Source of the DNA: Chryseobacterium sp.
GTDB taxonomy: Bacteria; Bacteroidota; Bacteroidia; Flavobacteriales; Weeksellaceae
Assembly: GCF_019236175.1 (NCBI RefSeq)
Contig: NZ_JAFAJM010000013.1
Coordinates: 154,594-218,593 of the forward strand
Length of the DNA stretch: 64,000 bases
Direction: 5' to 3'
In this document: positions 26,849 through 34,522 of the stretch, one piece after another
Position numbering within the stretch: the first letter of the stretch is position 1
Layout: each line of letters opens with the position of its first letter
Program-made: the position numbers and the translations under genes
The notes under the pieces: model-generated
The model's database searches: none
Told to the model about the DNA's origin: nothing
The model's input: the letters and a program-made list of their open reading frames with translations, nothing else

Positions 26849-29053
26849 ATGATATTTGTTCATCAACGAGACCAAATGGATTGTGGTCCTGCCTGTTTAA
26901 GCATGGTCACTAAATATTTTGGCAAAAACATCAGTCTCAATTATATTAGAGAAATATCCTATGTTACCCGTGAAGGAGTTAATTTACTGGGAATATCAGA
27001 TGCTGCCGAAAAACTGGGATTTGAAACCTTTCCTGCTCATCTGTCTAATGAAGAGCTGGAACTGAATAAGGAAAATCTTCCCTGTATAGTTCACTGGAAT
27101 CAAAATCATTTTGTGGTATTGTATGAGATTAAAATCAACAGGCTAAACAAAAAAAAGATCTACAGAATAGCTGATCCTGCTCACGGTTTTGTTGATCTGC
27201 CAATAGAGAAATTTAATTTATCATGGCATTCTGACAATAAGAAAGGCGTTGTTCTTTTTCTTCATCCTACAGAAAAATTTAATGTATTAGAGAATAACCA
27301 TTCAGAAAATAACTATCTGAGACATATAATAGCCTACACCAAACCTTTTAAAAAGCAGATAGGACTGATGCTCCTAATGCTTTTTTTAGGGAGTTGTATT
27401 AGTTTTGTATTCCCTTTTTTAACACAAAAACTAATCGATAAAGGGGTCAATGCTAAAGATATGAACCTGATCGGAATCCTGTTACTGGCACAACTGGTTT
27501 TATTTGTAGGTTCCATTAGTTTTGAAATTATAAGAAATTGGTTAATGCTGATTGTAGGGACTAAACTTAGTGTCAATATCGTGTCTGATTTTCTGAAAAA
27601 ACTCTTTAGATTACCCTTGTCGTTTTTTGAAACCAAAAATATTGGAGATTTCAATCAAAGAATTTTGGATAACGGAAGGATTGAAAGGTTTCTCACCTCA
27701 CAAAGTCTGGTTACTTCCTTTTCGATCTTAACGTTTTCTGCCTTTTTCATTGTTCTCTGGTATTACAATATTGTTATTTTATTGGTCTACACTATTATGA
27801 CTGTTATCGCGGTATTATGGTCGGTATTCTGGCTGAGAAAACGAAAAAAACTTGATTATTTCCGATTTCAGCAGTCCAGTGAACACCAACAGGGAATCTA
27901 TGAAATTGTAAATGGCGTCACGGAGATGAAACTCTATCAGATGGAAGATTATAAATTAAATAAATGGGAGGATATACAAAAAAGATTACTGGCAACTAAT
28001 ATAAGGTTATTAAAAATTGATCAGATCCAGTCATCAGGATTTGAGTTTACCAATCAGCTCAAAAATATAATAGTCACATTCATCGCAGCCAAATTAGTAG
28101 TTGATGGCCGCATAACATTGGGAGCTATGCTGAGTGTATCCTATATTATAGGACAGATGAATGCTCCCTTAAATCAGCTTATTACATTCTTAAGATCTCT
28201 TCAGGATGCCAAATTAAGTATGGAACGAATTTATGAAGTTGAAACACAGCCTGAAGAAGAGAAAGATGGTGATAAGGAGATTCATATTTCCAAATCCGGA
28301 GATCATCAAAATGTCAATGCGGTAGAAATAAAAAATGTATCATTTCAATATCAGGGGCCCAAATCCAATTTTGTGCTTAAAAATGTTTCATTTGATATCC
28401 CTGAAGGTAAAGTAACCGCGATTGTAGGAGCTTCCGGAAGTGGAAAAACTACATTGATGAAACTTTTATTAAAATTCTATCCGGTTACTGACGGTGATAT
28501 TCAATATCATGATTTAAGTATTAAAGATATATCTGCCAGAAGCCTTCGGGAAAAATGCGGGGTTGTAATGCAGGACGGTTATATATTATCCGAAACAATT
28601 GAAAGAAATATAGCGACCAGTGCTCCCGAAATCAATGAAGAAGAGCTGCACCGGGCTTCACGCTTAGCGAATATTACTTCTTTTATCGATGAACTGCCAC
28701 TGGGATACAAAACAAAAATCGGAGCAGCCGGAAATGAAATATCCGGTGGACAAAAACAAAGAATATTGATTGCAAGGGCGGTGTATAAGAAACCCCAATT
28801 TCTGTTTTTTGATGAAGCAACATCAGCACTGGATACGGAGAACGAAAAAATTATTCACGATCATTTGCAGACTTTTTTTAAAGGAAGAACTGTTGTAATT
28901 ATAGCCCATCGGCTTTCTACCGTTAAGAATGCAGATCAGATTATTGTCCTTAAACACGGTCAGGTGGTGGAGCAGGGGACCCATCAGGATTTGGTATCGT
29001 TAAAAAAGGAATATTTTAATCTGGTGAAGAATCAACTTGAATTAGGGAATTAA
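26849..29053 (+). CDS. lanT: C39 peptidase-containing ABC exporter of the lanthipeptide (PCAT)
   Basis: The 734-residue inner-membrane exporter cuts the leader after Gly-Gly and moves the peptide to the periplasm. The peptidase C39 domain comes first: Cys12 in MDCGPACLSM, His87 in NQNHFVV and Asp109 in ADPAHG form the catalytic set. Five to six membrane helices follow (about 155-440), then the ATPase with Walker A GASGSGKTT, signature SGGQKQR and Walker B FLFFDEATSALD. ATG at 26849 is preferred to an in-frame TTG at 26840 because the latter overlaps lanB. No HlyD-type adaptor gene is present, which is unusual for a Gram-negative exporter of this type. Confidence 0.92.
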   Translation: MIFVHQRDQMDCGPACLSMVTKYFGKNISLNYIREISYVTREGVNLLGISDAAEKLGFETFPAHLSNEELELNKENLPCIVHWNQNHFVVLYEIKINRLNKKKIYRIADPAHGFVDLPIEKFNLSWHSDNKKGVVLFLHPTEKFNVLENNHSENNYLRHIIAYTKPFKKQIGLMLLMLFLGSCISFVFPFLTQKLIDKGVNAKDMNLIGILLLAQLVLFVGSISFEIIRNWLMLIVGTKLSVNIVSDFLKKLFRLPLSFFETKNIGDFNQRILDNGRIERFLTSQSLVTSFSILTFSAFFIVLWYYNIVILLVYTIMTVIAVLWSVFWLRKRKKLDYFRFQQSSEHQQGIYEIVNGVTEMKLYQMEDYKLNKWEDIQKRLLATNIRLLKIDQIQSSGFEFTNQLKNIIVTFIAAKLVVDGRITLGAMLSVSYIIGQMNAPLNQLITFLRSLQDAKLSMERIYEVETQPEEEKDGDKEIHISKSGDHQNVNAVEIKNVSFQYQGPKSNFVLKNVSFDIPEGKVTAIVGASGSGKTTLMKLLLKFYPVTDGDIQYHDLSIKDISARSLREKCGVVMQDGYILSETIERNIATSAPEINEEELHRASRLANITSFIDELPLGYKTKIGAAGNEISGGQKQRILIARAVYKKPQFLFFDEATSALDTENEKIIHDHLQTFFKGRTVVIIAHRLSTVKNADQIIVLKHGQVVEQGTHQDLVSLKKEYFNLVKNQLELGN

Positions 29054-29260
29054 ATGAAATTAGGTTTTTCGATATTTTATTGTATCAAAAATCACTGATT
29101 TATTGACCAGCCCAGAACCTAGTACAGTAATTATGGAGCTTCTTGAAGTAATATCGTCAGACAGGCTTAGGAATGATGGTTGTTGCAACCCCTTTTAAAC
29201 CTCTTACAACCTATATTTTTTCCATGAAAAATATTTTTTTTAAAATTATTCGTATAAATA

Positions 29261-29291
29261 TTTGCACATATAGATTAAATACTTACTTTTG
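29261..29291 (+). promoter_or_regulatory. Promoter of tRNA-Ala
   Basis: TTTG (29261-29264), 19-base spacer, TACTTTTG (29284-29291): an exact Bacteroidetes housekeeping promoter. The tRNA starts 13 bases after the -7 box. Confidence 0.75.
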
Positions 29292-29303
29292 TACCCTTCA
29301 AAA

Positions 29304-29377
29304 GGGGGATTGGCGCAGTTGGCTAGCGCGTTTGACTGGCAGTCAAAAGGTCACGGGTTCGAATCCCGTATTCTCCA
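29304..29377 (+). tRNA. tRNA-Ala: tRNA-Ala (anticodon GGC)
   Basis: The 74 bases fold as a cloverleaf. The acceptor stem GGGGGAT pairs with ATTCTCC and includes the G3-U70 pair that AlaRS requires. The D arm is GCGC...GCGC, the anticodon arm TTTGA-CTGGCAG-TCAAA with anticodon GGC (reads GCC and GCU), and the T arm ACGGG-TTCGAAT-CCCGT. The discriminator is A; CCA is not encoded. A dedicated promoter lies upstream and a terminator at 29423. Confidence 0.95.
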
Positions 29378-29422
29378 CAGCGTGTAATTAACAAAGTCTT
29401 TACATTACGCTAAAAGCTGATT

Positions 29423-29458
29423 AATCCTGCAAAATTTAATTTTTGCAGGATTTTTTTT
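29423..29458 (+). terminator. Terminator of tRNA-Ala
   Basis: AATCCTGCAAAA and TTTTGCAGGATT form a perfect 12-bp stem followed by T8. Confidence 0.88.
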
Positions 29459-29530
29459 ATCGTGGAAAACCAGTGGATCAACACCTGAGCCTTTACCAAA
29501 AGAAATTATCTTAACAAAACAATAAATGAA

Positions 29531-29558
29531 AACTCAGGTCTATGATCTGAGTTTTTTT
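29531..29558 (+). terminator. Orphan terminator-like hairpin
   Basis: AACTCAG and CTGAGTT pair and are followed by T7. No gene lies between it and the previous terminator. Confidence 0.7.
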
Positions 29559-29587
29559 ATCTGATCCATTTAATTGAAAACATTTTT

Positions 29588-29678
29588 GAAGCTTATCTTA
29601 TTAGATGAGCTTCTATGTTATTTTATCATCTGTGTTACATCTATAAATAAAAAACCTGCTGTATTTCTACAGCAGGTT
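29588..29678. terminator. Two further orphan hairpins
   Basis: GAAGCT...AGCTTC (29588-29613, inner stem ATCT/AGAT) has no T run. AACCTGCTGTA...TACAGCAGGTT (29653-29678) is followed by T6 when read on the minus strand, as if it ended a minus-strand gene, yet no such gene is present upstream. From 29679 to 29912 I see only a 22-codon plus frame at 29695 and the promoter of the next gene. Confidence 0.55.
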
Positions 29679-29884
29679 ATATAACTAAACTTTTATGAAA
29701 AAAATTCATAATATCAAAGCTAATGTTTTTCAAAACGCACTGAAAATTAATCCTATAGAATAAAATACCATATCCTGTAAAACTTTTTCTACCTGTTTGT
29801 ATAAGTTATTTCACATCAGTGGGTATTAATGAAAATTTAAATTTCAGTTATCGTTTTATAAACACACAGGGGTCCGTTTTGTTT

Positions 29885-29892
29885 TACTTTTG
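29885..29892 (+). promoter_or_regulatory. -7 box before the JAMM-like lipoprotein gene
   Basis: TACTTTTG is an exact TAnnTTTG box 20 bases before the start codon. No convincing TTTG lies at the -33 distance. Confidence 0.45.
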
Positions 29893-29912
29893 GTGCTTAA
29901 ATAACACACAAT

Positions 29913-31292
29913 ATGGTAAAAAAATTATGGCGGATTCCCCTGTTATTGGGAATATTGCTCTTACTATTTAACAGCTGTAGAGTTGATGATCCTGTGAGTG
30001 AACAACAAAGTACATCCAAGGAAAAGATCGCAGCTTTTGAAAGATTTGAAAAGGCAAACAACTCCAATCAACCCGCTCCGGGAACAGCTGAAAAAAAATC
30101 CTACATTAGCTATGCAGAGCCTTTTGCCCACATTATCTCCAGCTTTCTGAAGAAGCATCCTGAATATGAAGAAAAACTTCATGAGCAAATCGGTACAATT
30201 CGATTGGATGTCTCCTCTCAGACCTTTGGAGAAAAGGCTAAAATTGTCGTTTTTCCGGTCACTGAGAATAACTCAACCCAAGTGATCGGTTCCTGGGTAG
30301 GAAGAGTAAACCCTGAGAGAACCTGGGTAGATTTCGTATACCTTCACGGAGGTTCTGAAGACAGTCAGGCATTTATCAATACTTTCCAACAGTATTACAA
30401 TGGAAAAAATAAAACTGCCAATGCAAATACGGCTGCAAGGTATGGAGATCCGTATCATCAGGAAATTCCCGATGTAACCATTATAAAAATGAATCCGTGG
30501 GGGCATAGCGGAGGTGATGGCGGTGTAGACGACTGGACCCGATATATGGATGAACATCCTTATGAAAATGGCCATTTTGATACCATGAATGGTGATTCTA
30601 CAAGACATGATGACGGGGGTACTTATAATACATTTCAGCCTGCTCAAAATCCTTGTGAACAAACAAAAAGTATTGTAAACAATGCCAAATCTAAACCGGC
30701 AATTGATGCATTGAAAACCCAATCTAAACAGAATAGTGAAGATGGCTATAAATTTAAAGCTGACGGAACCCCTTCTCAAGTGATCCATGGTGGTGAACAC
30801 AGTGTATCTTTTGGGGATAAGTCGGGGTATGAAGGAGCTTATCATAATCATACTTCCCGGGGAATCCCAATGCTGTCCCCTCCGGATATTGATCAGTTAC
30901 TAGGTTTTGCAAGAGCCCAGCCATCTTCCAATTCGGCAAACGTAAATAATGCATTTATGGGAATGGTTGCTCCTAATGGTATGCATTATCTAGCTACTTT
31001 CGGCGGAACTTACCAGGATGCTGTAAAAACTTTTTCGCAGGATGATTTGGACAATTATACAACAGACTTTTCAAAATTAGAAAATGACTTAACAGATGAA
31101 ACAAAAAATGGAATGACTTATATGGATGGTAACGGAAACATAACCAATAAAGGTGTTGAAAAACTTTTTTTTGAGACTTTGAAAAAGATGGGATTAGAAG
31201 GAAAAGTTAATCTTCAACGGATTGAAGCTGATGACACAGTGAAAACTATTAATTTAAACGCTAACAACGACCCAATTCCAACAACTTGTTAA
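29913..31292 (+). CDS. Lipoprotein with a JAMM/MPN-like C-terminal domain
   Basis: This 459-residue protein has a lipoprotein signal (lipobox FNSC, Cys22), an N-terminal domain to about 170 of unknown fold, a Gly/His-rich linker (about 195-240) and a C-terminal domain with the pattern H311-N-H313-x8-S322-P-P-D325 inside YHNHTSRGIPMLSPPDID. This resembles the zinc site of JAMM metalloproteases (H-x-H-x7-S-x2-D) with one extra residue; Glu295 or Glu308 could be the catalytic acid. RHS and other secreted effectors in Flavobacteriia carry similar endings. A peptidase or effector role is inferred. The last codons recur in front of the downstream DUF6705-like copies. Confidence 0.75.
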   Translation: MVKKLWRIPLLLGILLLLFNSCRVDDPVSEQQSTSKEKIAAFERFEKANNSNQPAPGTAEKKSYISYAEPFAHIISSFLKKHPEYEEKLHEQIGTIRLDVSSQTFGEKAKIVVFPVTENNSTQVIGSWVGRVNPERTWVDFVYLHGGSEDSQAFINTFQQYYNGKNKTANANTAARYGDPYHQEIPDVTIIKMNPWGHSGGDGGVDDWTRYMDEHPYENGHFDTMNGDSTRHDDGGTYNTFQPAQNPCEQTKSIVNNAKSKPAIDALKTQSKQNSEDGYKFKADGTPSQVIHGGEHSVSFGDKSGYEGAYHNHTSRGIPMLSPPDIDQLLGFARAQPSSNSANVNNAFMGMVAPNGMHYLATFGGTYQDAVKTFSQDDLDNYTTDFSKLENDLTDETKNGMTYMDGNGNITNKGVEKLFFETLKKMGLEGKVNLQRIEADDTVKTINLNANNDPIPTTC

Positions 31293-31306
31293 TAAAAAAT
31301 ATAGAA

Positions 31307-31876
31307 ATGAAAATTAGAAATTTTAAAATTACAATATTATTGAGTCTATTATTTATGATATCATATAAGGCTCAGATCTTGCCACTCAATACTGCACTCA
31401 ATGATATACCGGCAAATGCTTATATAAAAGATATTAATAATGAATTGAATCCGTATATAGGTACATATAAAGCAACCTATCAGGGGAATGAAATTACACT
31501 ATTTATAATAAAAGAAGATTATAAATTGGAAAAAAGTTCTGACAAAAATTACTTTATGGATGCTCTAGTAGTAAAGTATATTGTAAAAGATTTTTCAGGT
31601 AAGATTCTTCAGGATACTCAGAATAATTCTATCCCAAATATTAAGCTTTATAGCATAGGAACAAGACCCGCCAAGAATACGGTTATTTTTTACTACACTG
31701 GTACAAATTGTGGTGTAGGTTGGGGGAAAATTATATTACAAAAAATAAATGATACACAAGTATCTTGGGATTATCGCCCCAATGACACAGTACTTGACGA
31801 CAGTAAATGCCCTCCCGGAACAGATATTAAAATTTACCTGCCTGAAACAAAAGATTTAATTTTCACAAAACAGTAA
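31307..31876 (+). CDS. DUF6705-like secreted protein, copy 1
   Basis: Length 189 residues from the ATG at 31307 (a TTG at 31286 overlaps the previous gene and is rejected). It has a Sec signal ending at YKAQ (about 20) with no lipobox Cys, then NELNPYIGTYKATYQGNEITLFI, the recognisable start of DUF6705 proteins of Chryseobacterium and relatives, and ends in CPPGTDIKIYLPETKDLIF. Function is unknown; the fold looks like a small beta-rich (lipocalin or calycin-like) domain. It starts 14 bases after the JAMM-like lipoprotein gene, so the two are probably cotranscribed. An immunity or partner role is an inference from the duplication. Confidence 0.8.
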   Translation: MKIRNFKITILLSLLFMISYKAQILPLNTALNDIPANAYIKDINNELNPYIGTYKATYQGNEITLFIIKEDYKLEKSSDKNYFMDALVVKYIVKDFSGKILQDTQNNSIPNIKLYSIGTRPAKNTVIFYYTGTNCGVGWGKIILQKINDTQVSWDYRPNDTVLDDSKCPPGTDIKIYLPETKDLIFTKQ

Positions 31877-31989
31877 AAATAAAATCCGGGATTTTATTCT
31901 GGGACTTTGTTGATACAGTATCTGATGACATTATGAAGACTATCAGTTTAAACAACAGTAATGAACCTAAACGACCCATTAATATAAAA

Positions 31990-32559
31990 ATGAAATTTAA
32001 AAATTTAAAAATTACAATATTATTGAGTTTATTATTTATTCTATCGTGTAGGGCTCAGACCTTGCCGCTCAATACTGAACTCAATGACATACCGGCAAAT
32101 GCTTATGTAAAAGATATTAATAATGAATTGAATCCGTATATAGGCACTTACAAAGCAACCTATCAGGGGAATGAAATTACATTATTCATAGTAAAAGAGG
32201 ACCATAAACTTGAAAAAAGTTCACGGAAAAATTATTTTATGGATGCTCTAGTAATAAAGTACATTGTAAAAGATTCTTCAGGTAAAATTCTTCAGGATAC
32301 CCAAAATAATCCTGCGTCGAGAATAGAGCTCTATAGTATAGCGACAAGGCCAGCTAAGAATACTGTTATTTTATATTATAGTGGTACCAATTGCCATGTA
32401 GGGTGGGGTGATGTCCTTCTAAAAAAGATAAGTAATACCCAAATTTCATGGGAATACCGTCCCGATAATATAGTTATTGATGAAAAAACCTGTCCTCCCG
32501 GAACAGATATTAAAATTTATCTACCCGAAACAAAAGATTTAATTTTCACAAAACAATAA
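31990..32559 (+). CDS. DUF6705-like lipoprotein, copy 2
   Basis: Also 189 residues, and by eye about four in five residues match copy 1 without gaps. The signal differs: here it reads LFILSCRAQ, a lipobox (Cys18), so this copy should be lipid-anchored while copy 1 is not. ATG at 31990 matches the copy 1 start; the frame is open further up to 31933, but that part is the remnant tail of the lipoprotein gene. Differences cluster in the regions around residues 80-130 and 150-165. Confidence 0.8.
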   Translation: MKFKNLKITILLSLLFILSCRAQTLPLNTELNDIPANAYVKDINNELNPYIGTYKATYQGNEITLFIVKEDHKLEKSSRKNYFMDALVIKYIVKDSSGKILQDTQNNPASRIELYSIATRPAKNTVILYYSGTNCHVGWGDVLLKKISNTQISWEYRPDNIVIDEKTCPPGTDIKIYLPETKDLIFTKQ

Positions 32560-32615
32560 AAACAAAATCCCGGATTTTATTCTGGGACTTTGTTGATACA
32601 GTCGCTGATGACATT

Positions 32616-32834
32616 ATGAAAACTATCAGTTTAAACAACAGTAATGAACCTAAACAACCCATTAATATAAAAATTAAAATTAGAAATTTAAAAATTACAA
32701 TATTATTGAGTCTATTATTTATGATATCATATAAGGCTCAGACCTTGCCACTCAATACTGCACTCAATGACATATCGGCAAATGCTTATGTAAAAGATAT
32801 TAATAATGAACTGGATCCCTATATATGCTTATAA
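32616..32834 (+). pseudogene. DUF6705-like gene, copy 3, truncated
   Basis: Homology to copies 1 and 2 runs through NNELDPYI and then breaks, with a stop at 32832-32834 after about one quarter of the gene. The start codon used by copies 1 and 2 (ATG of MKIRN/MKFKN) is ATT here, so only the remnant upstream ATG at 32616 remains. Both defects point to a dead copy left by incomplete tandem duplication or later deletion. Confidence 0.85.
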
Positions 32835-33107
32835 CTACAACGAGTCAGTGAAATCCCGATTAATATAATTAGGGATCGTATTATGATTTGTAGGCATATT
32901 AATCCCGGATAAAATTTTATGACCTAAATAGAATAACAAGTGGATTGAATCTTTAGGAATGTGGAGTTGTAAATGATAAGAATTAATTATCTCATATTTC
33001 CAATTATATAATACGCAGTGATTCATCATTTCTTGCAAATCATTAGTTAAAAGCGCAAGTATTACTGTAACTTCATTATTGTTTAATTCTTTGTGAGTGG
33101 GCTCCAT
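32835..33107 (-). CDS. Hypothetical 90-residue protein
   Basis: ATG at 33107 opens 90 codons with protein-like composition: NNEVTVILALLTNDLQEMMN as an amphipathic helix, then LYNWKYEIINSYHLQLHIPK. The stop abuts the end of the broken DUF6705 copy, so its 3' end may define the deletion junction. There is no signal peptide, membrane segment or recognised family, and no clear promoter or ribosome site. It may be a real accessory gene or chance. Confidence 0.4.
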   Translation of the reverse strand: MEPTHKELNNNEVTVILALLTNDLQEMMNHCVLYNWKYEIINSYHLQLHIPKDSIHLLFYLGHKILSGINMPTNHNTIPNYINRDFTDSL

Positions 33108-33175
33108 TGCTAGTTTTGATATATTTTTTTAATGGATTAACAAGCAATATGCCATAATGAATACTGATTAAACTA

Positions 33176-33306
33176 TGTGGTATTTGTTTTATAAAATATA
33201 CCACATCACTTCGTGGTGAATATTTATTAATGTATCTTTAAATGTTCGATTTAATTAGAATTTCGGATTATATGTATTCAACCTCCTATGTCCTGGGAGG
33301 TTTTTC
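33176..33306 (+). other. Terminator-ended noncoding unit 1
   Basis: It starts with an inverted repeat TGTGGTAT-N14-ATACCACA (33176-33205), then a CAC-TTCG-GTG type hairpin, and ends in ACCTCC...GGGAGGT plus T5 (33281-33305). It shares the ATACCACA box and the ending with units 2 and 3 but little in between. Confidence 0.45.
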
Positions 33307-33466
33307 ATACCACAAAAAGAACGATTTCATTAAACAGTGACGTAAATGGCATACGCATTGTTAATGTTAATGCAAGTTTTGAAGAAGAAAACTTGTTTAA
33401 CATCATATCATTTTACTAATAAATCATTTTTTACTTTCACCTCCTGGTTGCTCTGGAGGTTTTTTT
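33307..33466 (+). ncRNA. Candidate small RNA unit 2
   Basis: ATACCACAAAAAGAA starts a roughly 155-base unit that closely matches unit 3 at both ends (by eye about three bases in four) and finishes in ACCTCC, loop, GGAGGT and T7 (33439-33466). No reading frame is conserved between the two units, and frames in this one run through the terminator. A transcribed noncoding RNA is the simplest reading. Confidence 0.4.
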
Positions 33467-33507
33467 ATGTGTCTCCTGATTATTTAAGTTTCTACTTATT
33501 TTAGAGT

Positions 33508-33530
33508 CTCTTTCGAGAGGTTTTATTTTG
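33508..33530 (+). terminator. CTCT-TTCG-AGAG hairpin followed by a TATTTTG box
   Basis: A UUCG tetraloop hairpin is followed by TTTTATTTTG. The same TTTTATTTTG phrase recurs near 33811. It may end one transcript and supply the -7 box of unit 3. Confidence 0.4.
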
Positions 33531-33536
33531 CAGAAT

Positions 33537-33680
33537 ATACCACAAAAGAATTATTTCATACTCAAGTGAGTAAATTGGCGTGTGCGTTGATAGTATTTAT
33601 GTATAGTTTTTTTAACACCAAGTCAATTAACTTATAATTCATTTTTACACTTTACCTCTCAATTTATCGGGAGGTTTTTT
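33537..33680 (+). ncRNA. Candidate small RNA unit 3
   Basis: ATACCACAAAAGAA, ATTTCAT, GTAAATTGGCGTGTGCGTTG, then AACACCAAGTCAATTA and the terminator ACCTCTC...GGGAGGT plus T6 (33654-33680). Each block has a counterpart in the same order in unit 2 (for example GTAAATGGCATACGCATTG). Conserved order without a conserved reading frame supports an RNA, not a peptide. Confidence 0.4.
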
Positions 33681-33926
33681 GTTTATAGCTTTTTAACACG
33701 TTAAGTTCTGTTGTATAATCATGATAGGAATTTTCCTATTCTCATTGATGGATCCGGCCGATATTGGAAAATAACTGATGTTAGAAAAAAAGCTCATGAT
33801 TGTTTAGACTTTTATTTTGTAGAGGATCATCCTTAAAACAAAAATTTTTTATCGTGAATCTACAAAATGAGTAATAATAGATATAATATTTAAATATTGT
33901 CTCCAATATTATTGAAATCAAAAAAT
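33681..33926. other. Noncoding stretch
   Basis: AT-rich DNA with a TTTTATTTTG phrase near 33811 similar to that before unit 3. No gene is recognised. Confidence 0.3.
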
Positions 33927-33950
33927 ACCCCTGTAATGCAGGGGTTTTAT
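33927..33950. terminator. Bidirectional terminator
   Basis: ACCCCTG, loop TAATG, CAGGGGT, with T4 on plus and a longer T run on minus. It lies 29 bases past the stop of the small minus-strand gene at 33980-34153. Confidence 0.82.
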
Positions 33951-33979
33951 TTTGGAAAGAAAATACAGAAAAATTAAAT

Positions 33980-34153
33980 TTATTCCTTTAATGTTTCCTC
34001 GTTTTTCGGTTTAAAGTTTCTTCCTACTCCTTGTCTGAGGAAGGTGATTTTTCCTTGTACTTTCTTGGCTTTTTCAAGGATTTCTAAAGCTTTTGTACGT
34101 TCATTTACTTTACCAGCATGAGTCATGCTATTCTGAATATCACTTTTTTTCAT
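33980..34153 (-). CDS. Small basic protein, 57 residues
   Basis: ATG at 34153 to TAA at 33980-33982. The product (MKKSDIQNSMTHAGKVNERT at its start) is helical and Lys/Arg-rich, with a second half KVQGKITFLRQGVGRNFKPK. There is no signal or membrane segment. Codon use is like its neighbours and a strong terminator lies just behind, both favouring a real gene. I do not recognise a family; nucleic-acid binding is possible from its charge but is a guess. Confidence 0.55.
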   Translation of the reverse strand: MKKSDIQNSMTHAGKVNERTKALEILEKAKKVQGKITFLRQGVGRNFKPKNEETLKE

Positions 34154-34232
34154 ATTGTAATATAGTGATTTTTAATGAGAAAAGCAAATCAAGCAACTGA
34201 TTTAACTTTACTAATTATGTGGAGGCTTGGAT

Positions 34233-34270
34233 AAAAGAAATCCCGGGAGGTAATTTCGGGGCTTTCTTTT
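34233..34270. terminator. Hairpin with flanking A/T runs
   Basis: AAAAGAAAT-CCCG and CGGG-GC-TTTCTTTT pair. It lies just past the stop of the 40-codon minus-strand frame at 34280-34402 and could end it. Confidence 0.5.
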
Positions 34271-34279
34271 GGAGTGAAT

Positions 34280-34402
34280 TCAATACTCGACGTTTCGGGG
34301 CCTTTTAATATCATACATTTTCCGCAGTCCCATCCCGGAAGAAGTATACTTCAGAACTTTTATGATTTCAAGAATCAAGTCATTCTGTGAAGAGATTTTC
34401 AT
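34280..34402 (-). CDS. Possible 40-residue protein
   Basis: ATG at 34402, stop at 34280-34282. It begins MKISSQNDLILEIIKVLKYT and continues with a basic stretch. The helical start, the hairpin behind it and the absence of other genes here give modest support. It may also be the truncated end or start of a former longer gene. Confidence 0.3.
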   Translation of the reverse strand: MKISSQNDLILEIIKVLKYTSSGMGLRKMYDIKRPRNVEY

Positions 34403-34412
34403 GTGCCTAACT

Positions 34413-34420
34413 TACTTTTG
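34413..34420 (+). promoter_or_regulatory. -7 box upstream of the bacteriocin-like gene
   Basis: TACTTTTG is an exact TAnnTTTG box, 103 bases before the start of the peptide gene. No clear -33 element is seen. Confidence 0.4.
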
Positions 34421-34522
34421 TTCTTTGGGTTGGAATTGTGGGTTACCGTAATTTTTTTATGTTAAATTATTTATTGCTGGACTATTCTTATATTAGACCC
34501 GTTAACAAACTAATTTAAAACC

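Larger units (their letters stand above)
31228..32834 (+). repeat. Tandem duplication: lipoprotein-gene tail plus DUF6705-like gene, three copies
   Basis: Each unit starts at CTGATGACA: 31228, 31922 and 32605, giving unit lengths of 694 and 683 and a truncated third of 230 bases. The first 50-60 bases of unit 1 are the 3' end of the JAMM-like lipoprotein gene (DDTVKTINLNANNDP). Units 2 and 3 carry the matching remnant DDIMKTISLNNSNEP in the same frame, now detached from any gene. The rest of each unit is a DUF6705-like gene. Unit 3 has the spacer of unit 2 but an N-terminal coding region closer to unit 1, suggesting recombination between copies. Confidence 0.85.

Noticed and set aside
29173..29391. 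Open frame of 72 codons across the tRNA
   Set aside because: Its C-terminal text (GSQKVTGSNPVFST) is the well-known translation artefact of a tRNA gene; the tRNA-Ala explains it.
29695..29763. 22-codon plus frame starting MKKIHNIKANVFQ
   Set aside because: Too short and without a terminator or leader motif; possibly the start of a deleted gene, but not supportable.
30273..30851. Minus-strand frame of 192 codons
   Set aside because: Antisense shadow of the JAMM-like lipoprotein gene.
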